Origin: Dipteris shenzhenensis
Taxonomy: Eukaryota; Polypodiophyta; Polypodiopsida; Gleicheniales
Length of the DNA stretch: 64,000 bases
Assembly (NCBI GenBank): GCA_047967505.1
Contig: CM106541.1
Reading direction: 5' to 3' (one strand)
The notes beneath the pieces were generated by a model. That model had not been told where the DNA came from. It did not search any database and saw nothing but the letters and a program-made list of their open reading frames with translations. The position numbers and the translations under genes are program-made. Of the stretch, positions 1 through 8,862 are shown in pieces (within the stretch, counting starts at the first letter, position 1; every line of letters begins with the position of its first letter).

Positions 1-1340
1 GCACTTGTAGATAGATTGGACGCTGAGGCAACACGGCAAAAGGTTCTTGATTCTTGTGGTCGACTATCGGCAGCCCCACGTGTAGCAGCTTCTCCTTGTG
101 CTTCTATTTCTAGCTCCTTTGGGAGTAGAGCTTCACGTGCACATACGAGGACTCCCACTTCATCAGCCCTTGGCCCAAGAGTCTTGCAAGCTAGCCTTGT
201 GGCCTCATGGCATTCTGGGAGGAGGGCACATGTAAATGCTGTAGTGGGCCGATGCTTTTACCTTTAACAAGGCTTGCAATCTTTACTTGAGATTGCAGCC
301 TTTGGACCTAGTTACACTTCTCCCTCATTTGAGGCCATGTGGACCATAGTTTTAGCAGCAGAGAAGGCCCCTTAGAGTAGGCTTTGGCTCCCATCAAATA
401 CATATGGCTGAAATGTGGTGTCGCATTGATGGGAGATGGATGGAGTGACACTAGGAGCTGCCCGATTCAGGGCATCACTGCATATTCTAGAGGGGCTAGA
501 TTTTTCATGAAAGCTATTGATAATTCAGAGGAGGGAAAGTCAAGTGAGAGACTGGCTAGCATTTGGATGGAGTCTATTGATTATGTAGGGGCAGATCAGG
601 TTATTTAGTTTGTTTCTGATGGTGCGGCAGTAGGGAGGATTCTTGAAGAGAAGTACCCTTATGCTACCTTTACTCCTTGCATGGCACATGGGCTGAATAA
701 TCTCTTCAAGGATATTGGTAAGTTGGATTGGGTGGATCCTACCATTGACTCTCTATCACTACATTTTGGCCATTTTTTTTTGAAGAAAATTACTTCATTA
801 AGTATGAATGAAAACCGCGAGAGCAAGCTCAAGTGCGGGAGTACATCATGCAATGCATGAGAAAAAAACAGCTCAAAATGAGCTAATAAAAAACCAAGGC
901 GGAGGCTGAAAATGCCACCTCAACCTTGGAGAGACTCAGAGAAGAAAGGAGATCCTCTCCAAACTCTGAAAAAAGTAACTCTCCTGGCAGTAGCTGCTTT
1001 GGAGGATCCTTGCATGCTCGCCCATATGGCCATCAGAGTGTGTACTGTGTCAGACCAAATACTGGCCATAACCTGAGAAGGGTGAACTTGAATACCCTCC
1101 ATCGCAAGTTCAAGATTTCCTCTGTTCGTTGGTGGGAGGACTATGGGGAAGATACTCCATTGTTGCAGTGTTTGGCCATTTGTATACTCAACTAGGGAGC
1201 TAGCTCTTCGCCCGTTGAGCGGTTGTGGAGCAATTTTGGAAACATTGCATCCATAAGAGGAACATGCGTTGGGTTCAGAAGGCAAATGATCTTGTATCTG
1301 TTAATGCAAACTTGCATTTGCTTAACAGGTCCTCGATCAA
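1..1340 (+). pseudogene. hAT-type transposase relic (DUF659 family), broken
   Basis: A decayed transposase of the plant hAT/DUF659 type. The best stretch (about 384-735) reads MGDGWSDTR, then YSRGARFFMKAID, then a stop at 606 inside what should be VVQFVSDGAA, then EKYPYATFTPCMAHGLNN. This is the RNase-H-like core with its first catalytic Asp (GDGWSD) and the CxAH motif known from the family. About 290-345 resembles the segment just before it (FGPSYTSPSFEAM). About 1160-1340 matches the C-terminal hAT dimerisation domain (SSSPVERLWSNF, then after a frame change ANDLVSVNANLHLL). At least three stops and two frame changes separate the blocks, and about 735-1160 is poorly conserved. The 5' part, including any BED zinc finger, lies off the window. 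Family membership is fairly sure; function is lost. Confidence 0.75.
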
Positions 1341-1344
1341 AAGA

Positions 1345-1690
1345 TCAAGGCAATGTGACGCACATGGTGTCCACACAATCTTTGGGAACCAGTTTCAACA
1401 TCTCACCCATAGCCACACAATTGTTGCCATTATTTGTCACCGCTTGCACCACATTCTCCGCACCTATCTCCAATATGGCTACACACATGTGGTTCGAAAT
1501 GTACAATCCGGTAATCATTGTACTTCTGGCATAGGCATCTAGGGCTTTGAAAAACATGGTCCCAGACACCAAAATGTTGTACACACTCCTCTTGTGTACA
1601 TCCGACCATTGCATAAGAGTGTGCACCCATAATTTACCCAAGCCTCTTTCAATGGTTGCATTTGTGCTCATTTCCACACGTGTCCTTATA
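1345..1690 (-). pseudogene. Second hAT/DUF659 transposase fragment, opposite strand
   Basis: An open frame on the minus strand contains SDVHKRSVYNILVSG, TMFFKALDA, then IGAENVVQAVTNNGNNCVAMGEMLK. These match the hAT DUF659 core (family pattern: IGxENVVQVVTDNAxNCxAxGxML). The second catalytic Asp of TDN is Asn here (TNNGNN), so the core is dead as well as truncated. It ends tail-to-tail against the plus-strand hAT relic and is cut at about 1687 by the LTR of the Copia element. The frame runs into the LTR with no sign of the missing N-terminal part beyond the Copia element at 8.24 kb. It could be an independent insertion or an inverted piece of a related copy. Confidence 0.65.
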
Positions 1691-1924
1691 AAGAAAATAC
1701 TTGGAAACAAATAAAACAATACTGAAGACAATTAATGGCTGAAGAAGATATATATATCACAAACGGAACTCAGTACAAGTGAAGATATGAGAGAAGCTCT
1801 GGAGGAAGCAAACGTCAGTCCTGACAACTGTAGTGGACTTCTGCACTAGCTCCACAAGTTGGAACTGAACCAAATCTGAGCAGGGGTTGCTGTAGATTTG
1901 GAATAGAAAGAACATAATCTGGAG

Positions 1925-2135
1925 CGGAAGTTGGAGGTAGATCTGGAGTAGAAGTTGAGGGCAGATCTGGAGCAGAAGTTGGGACAGATCTGAAGCTAAA
2001 AGAAGGCAGATCTGGAGCAGAAATTGGAGCAGATCTGATGCAGAAAGGAGGGCAGAACTGAAGCAGAAAGGAAGGCAGATCTGGGGCAGAAAAGAGGGCA
2101 GATCTGGAGCAGAAAGGAGGGCAGCAGAGGAGGCA
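1925..2135. repeat. Minisatellite inside the 3' LTR
   Basis: About eight imperfect copies of a 22-26 bp unit containing GGCAGATCTGGAGCAGAA follow one another. The array is absent from the 5' LTR, which stops just before it. It gives the minus strand a long pyrimidine-rich run and many BglII-like AGATCT words. Confidence 0.8.
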
Positions 2136-2214
2136 GCCAGGAGGCAGAAGTGGCTCAGGGTGTGCAGGTACCTCTGGAGCTGGAAGAGAGGAGATTGTGG
2201 AATACCTAGCCCCC

Positions 2215-2370
2215 CCCCCCCTTTAAATAGGAAGGGGCTTTAAGTCGGTCAACCAACAGGTTGACCGACCTGGTCAGATTTGACCGACCAGGTCAATCTG
2301 GTCGGCCAGATCTGGTCAGTCCAGAAAAAAACTTTTTTAATAATTTTTTTTATTTTGTTTGACCTCTGAA
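2215..2370 (-). promoter_or_regulatory. LTR promoter: TATA-like box with five W-box cores
   Basis: In element orientation a CCTATTTAAAGG TATA-like box lies at about 2219-2231. Upstream of it sit TTGACC cores, on either strand, at 2247-2252, 2261-2266, 2280-2285, 2291-2296 and 2359-2364. TTGACC/T is the known binding core of WRKY factors, and W-boxes are known in LTRs of stress-induced plant Copia elements. The site arrangement is seen; stress induction is inferred. Confidence 0.5.
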
Positions 2371-2499
2371 CCGAGGCTTTTGACAGATCTTTGGTTGTGG
2401 ATTTTGCCTCCGATCCGGGGTTTCTTTGACAGGGTTCGGCCAGTGGTGTTTGTACCTGTTTATCCTGTCCTCGAGAATTGGAGATTGCCTGGCTTAACA

Positions 2500-2508
2500 C
2501 CCCCTCTC
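2500..2508 (-). other. Polypurine tract of the Copia element
   Basis: The minus strand reads GAGAGGGGG directly before TGTTAAG, the expected plus-strand primer and LTR start. It lies about 240 bp beyond the RNase H stop codon. Confidence 0.7.
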
Positions 2509-2750
2509 AATGTCCAATGTAGACAGGAGAAGCAAAGAGGTGTTCCATGAGTGATCTATCATCTTCATCAGCCCCTTTTTTTTTTTTTTTTTGGAATAAA
2601 GGGTTTTCATTTAGATGGAGATGCCTACAAAGTAGGTTTTCATCTTCACTAAATGCCCAGATGATGGTACAAAAAAGAAAGACTTGAAGGAGTGCCCTCA
2701 CAGGGGATTTGTTCACTTCCTTAAGTACACAAAGAGAAAAAAAAAAACTG

Positions 2751-3600
2751 CTAAGAAGAAGGAGGAGGTAAACCAATCCCCAACCGTGGGCAGAGATGCT
2801 CAAGAGTAGGGCGATTAACCGGCTTGGTAAGAATATCAGCATGATTATCGGCAGCTGGAACATAGATCAACCGAATAGTACCTAATTCCACTTGCTCGCG
2901 AGTAAAATGAAAGTGAACACCGACATGTTTGGTGCGGTTGGAAAAAATGGGATTGCCTGCGAGAGCAATGGCACTTTTGTTGTCGACGTAGAGGATCGTG
3001 GGTTCAGTACAAGGAAAGTGTAGCTCTGTCAAAAACTGTTGGAGATATATGGCCTCTGTGGTACAATCATACAAGGCCCGGTATTCAGCCTCAGTAGAAG
3101 AACCAGCAACAGTTTCTTGTTTACGGCTAGACCAAGAAACAGGTGCCGAGCCAAACGAGAAAATATAGCCGCCATGAGAACGACGATTGTCCGGGTCACC
3201 AGCCCAGTCGGAATCAGTGTATCCCTGTAGGGTTAGTCCTGGTCTGAAATGTAAACCATAAGAGTAAGTACCACGAATGAACCGCAAGATACGAATACAT
3301 GCATGCCAATGAGTGAGCTTGGGTTCATTAAAATACTGACTGAGAATAGAGACGGAGTAAGCAAGATCAGGACGAGTGTGAAGGAGCCAGAGGAGTTTGC
3401 CAACAACTTGGCGATAGAGATGTTCATCAAAGGGAGGAGACTCCAAGTCTTTTGAGAGCTTTACGGTGGGATCTAAGGGAGTGGCAGCCAGCTTAGGCTC
3501 ATGAGGAATGATTTGATCAAGGAGTTGAAGAGCATATTTCTGTTGAGAAACAAAAATACCACCAGAATGTTGTACAACTTCCATGCCTAAGAAATAGGAG
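2751..3600 (-). pseudogene. Copia RNase H region (third frame segment of pol)
   Basis: This segment holds the RT-RNase H connection and the RNase H domain. It opens with the GMEVV region after the upstream frameshift. RNase H catalytic residues are present: D124 and D126 in TDSDWAGD, E165 and E167 in SSTEAEYRAL, and D201 in YVDNKSA. The C-terminal tail (TKHVGVHFHFTREQVE, then ADNHADILTKPV) is the classic Copia ending, and the stop lies about 240 bp before the polypurine tract. The domain itself is uninterrupted. It would act on RNA-DNA hybrids during reverse transcription, but it is out of frame with the RT segment, so no intact polyprotein can be made. Confidence 0.9.
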
Positions 3601-4523
3601 AGCCGTCAGTCATTTCAAAAGTGATGCTAAGTTGAGTTTTAATGTATTGAAGTGTAGTGGGAGTGGAGCCTAAAAGCAAAAGATCATCGACATAGAGTAA
3701 AATAAAGCAGACCCCCTCTGACGAATGATGGATATATAAATTTGGATCAAAGGGAGTAGAATGAAAACCATTAGTTTTGAGGAAGGTGTCTATCCGGTGG
3801 AACCATGATCGAGGTGCTTGTTTAAGCCCATAAAGAGTTTTGCGGAGACGGAAAACCTTATTTTCATGGCCAGGAGGAGAAAAACCTGGTGGGGGAGTCA
3901 CATAGACTTCTTCATCAAGGTAGCCATTGAGAAAGGCACTCTTGACATCCATTTGATAGATAGTCCAGTGGTGATGAGCAGCTAGGGCGAGAAGAAGACG
4001 AAAGGAAGTTAACCGAGCAGTAGGGGCAAAGGTTTCCTCATAATCGATACCATGTTTTTGGCGGAATCCTTGCTCTACTAAGCGGGCTTTGTATTTGTCC
4101 AGTGTGCCATCGGCTTTGAGTTTTGTTCGGAAGATCCACTTGGTTCCGATGACCTTTTTGTGAGTGGGTCGATTGACCAAGATCCAGGTCTGATTGCGAT
4201 CAATACTTTCAAGCTCCTGTTCCATAGCATGATGCCACGCAGGATTTTTAACTGCTTCCTGCCAAGTGGCAGGTTCAGAATGTATGATATAGGCCGTGGT
4301 AAAAAAAGAGGTAGTGGCAGTAGAGGAAGTTATTCGAGTAGAGCGGCGAGGACCAGAAGGAGGAAGTTCGACAGGAATAATCCCGGAATCCTTCATAGTT
4401 TGGCGATACCAGCGTGGCAGCGGGTCGTGAGGAGAAGCAATGGGTGGGGAGAGAGATGTTTCGGGAGGAGAGGAAGGAATTTCGGGTGGAGAATTGTCGG
4501 AGGGAACTGGAGTAGATACGTCA
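3587..4523 (-). pseudogene. Copia reverse transcriptase (second frame segment of pol)
   Basis: The first Met-initiated frame starts at 4396, but the frame is open upstream to about 4523 and encodes the Pro/Ser-rich linker typical between integrase and RT. RT landmarks counted from 4396: AMEQELESIDRNQTW (about 56-70), WIFRTKLKADGTLDKYKARLV (85-106), QMDVKSAFLNG with catalytic D150, LYGLKQAPRSW (188-198), and the YVDD box at 235-238. All three metal-binding Asp residues are intact. The frame ends at a stop just after FEMTDGSPIS, where a small indel also removed the usual LG before YFLGMEV; reading resumes one frame over in the RNase H segment. Confidence 0.92.
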
Positions 4524-7500
4524 TCAGGAGAGAATAGAGGAATTTTTTAGCACTGCTCTTTCATCGAAGACCACATCTCGGCGAACCAAAACTTTGTTTG
4601 TACGAGGATCAAATAATCGATAAGCTTTGGCTTCTGCCGAGTAGCCAACTAGAAGAAAAAGTTCAGCACGAGGTTCGAGTTTACCGCGAGTATCATTGGG
4701 AGTATGAGTGTACGCGCGGCAGCCAAAGATGCGAAGATGAGAAATAGAAGGACTATAGCCATAGAAGGCCTCAAAAGGCGTCATGTTCAGGATGGGTTGA
4801 GTAGGACAGCGATTAAGGATATAGACAGAAGTATTGACGGCTTCGGGCCAGAGACGTTCAGGCAACTCGGCTGTAAAAAGCATGGAACGGGCCATGTTCA
4901 TGACAGTACGTTGTCTCCGTTCGACACGAGCATTTTGGGAAGGCGAATTTGGAGATGTAAGATGGCGTTGGATACCATGCTCTTGAAGGAATTGAGTGAA
5001 TTCATGGGAAATGAATTCACCACCATTATCACTACGAGCAATCCCAATAGACTTTCCCATTTGGTTCATAACCAAGCGAGCCCAAGTAGCAAAGAAAGAA
5101 AAAGTGTCGGATTTCTCTTTCATGAAAAACACCCATTGATAGCGAGAGTAATCATCCACAATTAAGAAGAAATAATGTGAACCATTGAGGGAAGGAACAG
5201 GAGATTTGCCACTAATATCGAGGTGAATTAGACGCAAAATCTCACTGGCTTGAGAAGTGGAATGAGAAGGAAAAGGAGTTCGGCTTTGTTTACCTAATTG
5301 ACAGGGATGACAAATATCTTTAGCTCGCGATAATTTAGGTAGGCCATCAACTAGATGATCCCGAGACATTTCATATAAAGAGTCATAAGACAAATGTCCC
5401 AGACGATAATGCCATAATCGTTCTGTGTCAGTTGGATCTTTTAGGGTAGCATTACCATAAAGCCGATGAAACTCAGAACCGCAATGGGAGGGAGTCGCAA
5501 GAAATTGAGTTATAAAGTGCAGACCATTAGGTTGAGCATCACCTCGAGCTAGAAGGAGTCCCGAGGACTCATCTATGATGTCAACATGCATCTTTGTAAA
5601 TAGCACTGTGCGACCAAGGAGGCAAAGTTGATGAACAGAAAGAAGATTGACCCCTAATTGGGGGACATAAAACACTTGATCCAATTGAGCAAGATTGGGA
5701 CCTTTGTCAGTATCAAAAGTTATTGAACCAACACCATGAATAGTAGCAACAGAGTTATTGCCACAACGGACTCCCCCTGTCGCCGGTTGGCGAGAAATGA
5801 AGAGATCAGGATGAGGGGTCATATGATGAGTGGCTCCACTATCCACGATCCAAGAAGATTTAGAGCCACATGGAAGAGTATGAAAAGCTAACCCAGATAA
5901 GGGAGAGGAGGAGTCAAGCTCGGTGATATGGATCAAGGCTTGAGAAGTGAAGTCTAGAGAATCTCCGGTGGACCAGTCAGACAGACCTTCAGGAGTTATA
6001 AAGGGAGGAGATGGAGTGAAGTGATTAGTGACATGGCCCTGGGGTCTCCAGAGACCAGTGTTTGAAGGAGGAGGAGGAGGACCACCCCTAGGACGCCAAC
6101 GAGGTGGCTGAGGAGTCGTGGTAGGGGGCTGTGGAGTCCAACGGGGTGGTTGAGGAGTCGTGGTAGGGAGCTGAGGAGTCCAACGGGGTGGTTGAGGAGT
6201 CGTGGTGGGAGGCTGAGGAAGAAGGCCTTTGGCTTTGGAGCGACATTCATCGTCAATATGCCCAACTCTCTGGCAATGCTGACAAAACCTATTCTTTTTG
6301 GGAAGAGAGTGCCAGGCGGGTTTACTACTAGAGGGGTTAGGAGTAGGAGAGGGCTTTCCGGAGCTAGGTTGATCTTTTGAAATCCCGGAGAGAAGAGCCC
6401 CCTTTGAAGCAGGAATGCTATGTTTTTGGTGGACCTGAGAGTAAAGACGAGCATAACGCAAAAGTTGACATTCAAACTCATAAAAAGTAGGAAGAGAAGG
6501 TTGAGAAATAATTTGTTGCATAAAACTGAAATACTTGGGCGGAAGTTTATTTAAAAAGAAAGTAACTTGGTCATCCTCGGATTTGGGAGGACCAGTTGTG
6601 GCAAATTCAGCAACTAACCGCCGGTAATCTGCTAGTTGGACCTTGAGATCATCGTCAGCAAGAATCTGGAATTGTTGGAGATCATGGTCAAGATTGATGC
6701 GACGAGTACGATCTCGAGTTGCATAGCGGTCAGTGAGATGTGCCCATTGCTCAGAGGCAAGATCAAAATGCTGTAATTGAGAGTGAAATTCAGGTAAAAG
6801 ACCTTGCATAATTTCAACAATGGCAGTGGCATTACGATGTCGCCACGAACGAACTACCTGAGGAGGATAAACATGAGGATCAGGAGGCGATTCGGTACCT
6901 TGAACGAGTTCCCATAGGTCTTGAGAATCAAGCACATGGCGCATAAGATTTGACCATGTGGTATAATTAGACCCATTAAAACGAGTCATATCAGTGAAAG
7001 CATGTTTGGCTGTTGCAGAGACAGGGTGAGGGGAAGAAAGAGAATGATAGGGAGAAGCAACCGGTGGAGGCAGAAGAGAATTTGGAATAGAAGCAGAGTG
7101 AGAAGAAGAGAGAGGTGGCATCACCGGAGGAATAAAAGAATTTGGAAAAGGTCCTGAGGGGGAGGGATGAATATGAGAGGCGGGATAAGACATGAGAGGT
7201 GAAAAAGAGGCAGCGGGAGAGATAGAGGGAAATAAACTATAGGAATCCAGTGGCATGGGAGAAGGAGGAGGATGAGAAGCCACTGGAGGAAAGATGGCAG
7301 CGGAAGAGATGAGAGGGATGGGAGGGAGGGAAGAATGTGAACCGAAAGCAAACTCATTGTCAGACGCATTTCTCCTTTCTCGTCTGCGAGTGTTCACATG
7401 CATGTATGGATCTGTGTCCTCGTGATTACTTGTTCCTATGCCTTGCATAACAGATGGAGTTGCACTAAGGGAATAGGGCAACATACCTTGCACTGATTCT

Positions 7501-7856
7501 TGTGGAATAGGCACTGTCGAATAATCCAATGTTCTCATGCCGGCTTGTCCTCTTTTGTCAGGGGATACTTGTTCTTCGTTGGCACCGAACTTGAGATGTT
7601 GCTCAGCTTCTTCTGAGTTGAATAGAGGTCCTTGTTGACGTATTGGAGAGAACCGTGGAGAGGTAGAGGCACGAGGTGTGCGGGTACCTGCTTCAAGTTC
7701 CTTCCATTTCTAGAATTCAGCAAATTCTTTAAAGAGTTTGGAGAGGTATTCATCACCTTCAATCCTAGCAGACTCTCTCTCGACATATGTCGAAGGTGGT
7801 GGTTGAATAGAGGTTGATTCAGGCTGAGATCGCTTCGGGGAAGAGGGAGAAGACAT
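4524..7856 (-). pseudogene. Copia gag-protease-integrase (first pol segment)
   Basis: The likely natural start is the ATG at 7856 (MSSPSSPKR), in frame with the long 7538-4524 frame but separated from it by one TAG at 7710-7712. Counting from 7538: a Pro/Ser-rich stretch (60-175); gag UBN2 region (about 180-370); CCHC zinc knuckle (C419-C432, CQHCQRVGHIDDEC); three 14-residue TTTPQPPRW-type repeats (445-480); protease DSG (566-568); HHCC zinc finger (H710/H715, C743, C746); integrase D774, D837, E873 with the expected 35-residue D-E spacing. It stops at 4524 after a homopolymer-associated frameshift, and the coding sense continues in the RT frame. Apart from the stop and frameshift, all catalytic residues look intact. 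Confidence 0.93.
6096..6221 (-). repeat. 42-bp tandem repeat coding a Pro-rich repeat in gag
   Basis: Three units of 42 bp keep the reading frame and encode TTTPQPPRW followed by a variable TPQxP or RPR end. They lie between the CCHC knuckle and the protease. Confidence 0.85.
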
Positions 7857-7920
7857 CTTCAGGTGATGATTTATCTTCCAAGCTTTCCAGATCAAGGCTC
7901 AGGTGTCGATTGGCACACCT

Positions 7921-7933
7921 GGCTCTGATACTA
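7921..7933 (-). other. Primer binding site of the Copia element
   Basis: The minus strand reads TAGTATCAGAGCC next to the 5' LTR. This differs by one base from TGGTATCAGAGC, the complement of the initiator-Met tRNA 3' end used by most plant Copia elements. Confidence 0.8.
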
Positions 7934-8231
7934 TATAAAGAAAATACTTGGAGACAAATAAAACAATACTGAAGACAATTAATGGCTGAAGAAGATATAT
8001 ATATCACAAAAGGAACTCAGTACAAGTGAAGATATGAGAGAAGCTCTGGAGGAAGCAAACGTCAGTCCTGACAACTGTAGTGGACTTCTGCACTAGCTCC
8101 ACAAGTTGGAGGAAGCAAACGTCAGTCCTGACAACTGTAGTGGACTTCTGCACTAGCTCCACAAGTTGGAACTGAACCAAATCTGAGACAGCAAACTGAT
8201 GCAGGGGTTGCTGTAGATTTGGAATAGAAAG
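7934..8231 (-). repeat. 5' LTR of the Copia element, truncated
   Basis: Matches 1687-1907 of the 3' LTR almost base for base, then stops at GGAATAGAAAGA. The half corresponding to U3 (with the TATA box, W-boxes and minisatellite) is absent. It keeps 14 bp that the 3' copy lacks and carries an extra 60-bp duplication. Confidence 0.82.
8047..8166. repeat. Exact 60-bp tandem duplication in the 5' LTR
   Basis: The 60 bp beginning TGGAGGAAGCAAACGTCAG are present twice without a mismatch. The 3' LTR has one copy (near 1800-1860). The duplication therefore arose after insertion, or during the reverse transcription that produced this copy, and is very recent. Confidence 0.92.
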
Positions 8232-8239
8232 ATTAAACA

Positions 8240-8862
8240 CTATATGAGATACTGGGGAACTATTCCTATTCTTTCTTAGATGACGGTCTCTCTTTTATAG
8301 TACAACATGGTAGGATCTTGCTCTAATAATGAGAATGCTTCACTTGCTCAGCTTCAATTCTGTATATCCTCCTGTTTCTCTGTTTTTCCCTATTATCTCT
8401 TCTACAAGACTAACAAAGATATGTCCCACCTGGAGGGTGCACCTTTATGGGGATCATGGTTAGGTATGTTTGGCCAACGTTCATTTCCACTATATTTTGG
8501 TAAATTTCTACGTGGCCTAAAGCACAGTTGATGTAGAGAGGAATGTATAGTCCACATAGGACTTATTTTAGTGCTCTTTTGATGTATCAAACATTTATAA
8601 GAGCACTGTAAACCATTTTAAGAGCAATTTGTCACTAAGTTTGAAAATAAATAGTTCTTTGTTGTAAGCAACAGTATACTTTTGCTGGGTCTATTGATTT
8701 TGGTTACCAGATGCAGAGATCAGATTTGTGTGCACTCATGGATCTTGTCTTGTTCAAGCTTTTAGGTCTGTGGCTATAAATTTGCTCTTTGGTTTCTTTT
8801 GAAGAGACTGACTTTCGTAAGACAGGCATGCTTTGTGGGGTTGATGGGATTGGGAATTGCAG
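8240..8862. other. Non-coding stretch before the first visible CLP1 exon
   Basis: No exon of the CLP1 N-terminal region, no promoter and no repeat is recognisable. The frame of the following exon meets a TGA at 8842-8844 and a consensus AG acceptor at 8861-8862, so this is best read as the 3' part of an intron. Confidence 0.5.

Larger units (their letters stand above)
1687..2499 (-). repeat. 3' LTR of the Copia element (full-length copy)
   Basis: In element orientation the LTR begins TGTTAAG directly after a GAGAGGGGG polypurine tract. It ends at CTTTATA, where similarity to the 5' copy stops. It is about 813 bp, holds a TATA-like box with W-box motifs, a 24-bp-scale minisatellite (1925-2135), and the R/U5 portion shared with 7934-8231. 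The usual terminal CA is not evident unless the end is placed at 1681. Confidence 0.75.
1687..8240 (-). mobile_element. Near-complete Ty1/Copia LTR retrotransposon
   Basis: The element runs right to left: 5' LTR (7934-8231, truncated), primer site (7921-7933), gag-pro-integrase, RT, RNase H, polypurine tract (2500-2508 on the opposite strand), 3' LTR (1687-2499). Domain order protease-integrase-RT-RNase H is diagnostic of Copia. All domains are recognisable, but the single polyprotein is interrupted by a stop (7710-7712) and frameshifts near 4525-4550 and 3590-3600. The two LTRs share about 220 bp with few differences apart from a 14-bp gap and a 60-bp duplication, which points to a fairly recent insertion. 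No convincing target-site duplication was found, and the outer right boundary is uncertain by tens of bases. It sits beside hAT relics and, if the CLP1 start lies upstream, inside a CLP1 intron. Confidence 0.9.

Noticed and set aside
1681-1687. LTR left border at TG (1681) rather than TATA (1687)
   Set aside because: Identity with the 5' LTR ends at 1687, and the primer site abuts the matching point at 7934; the TG at 1681 may be chance.
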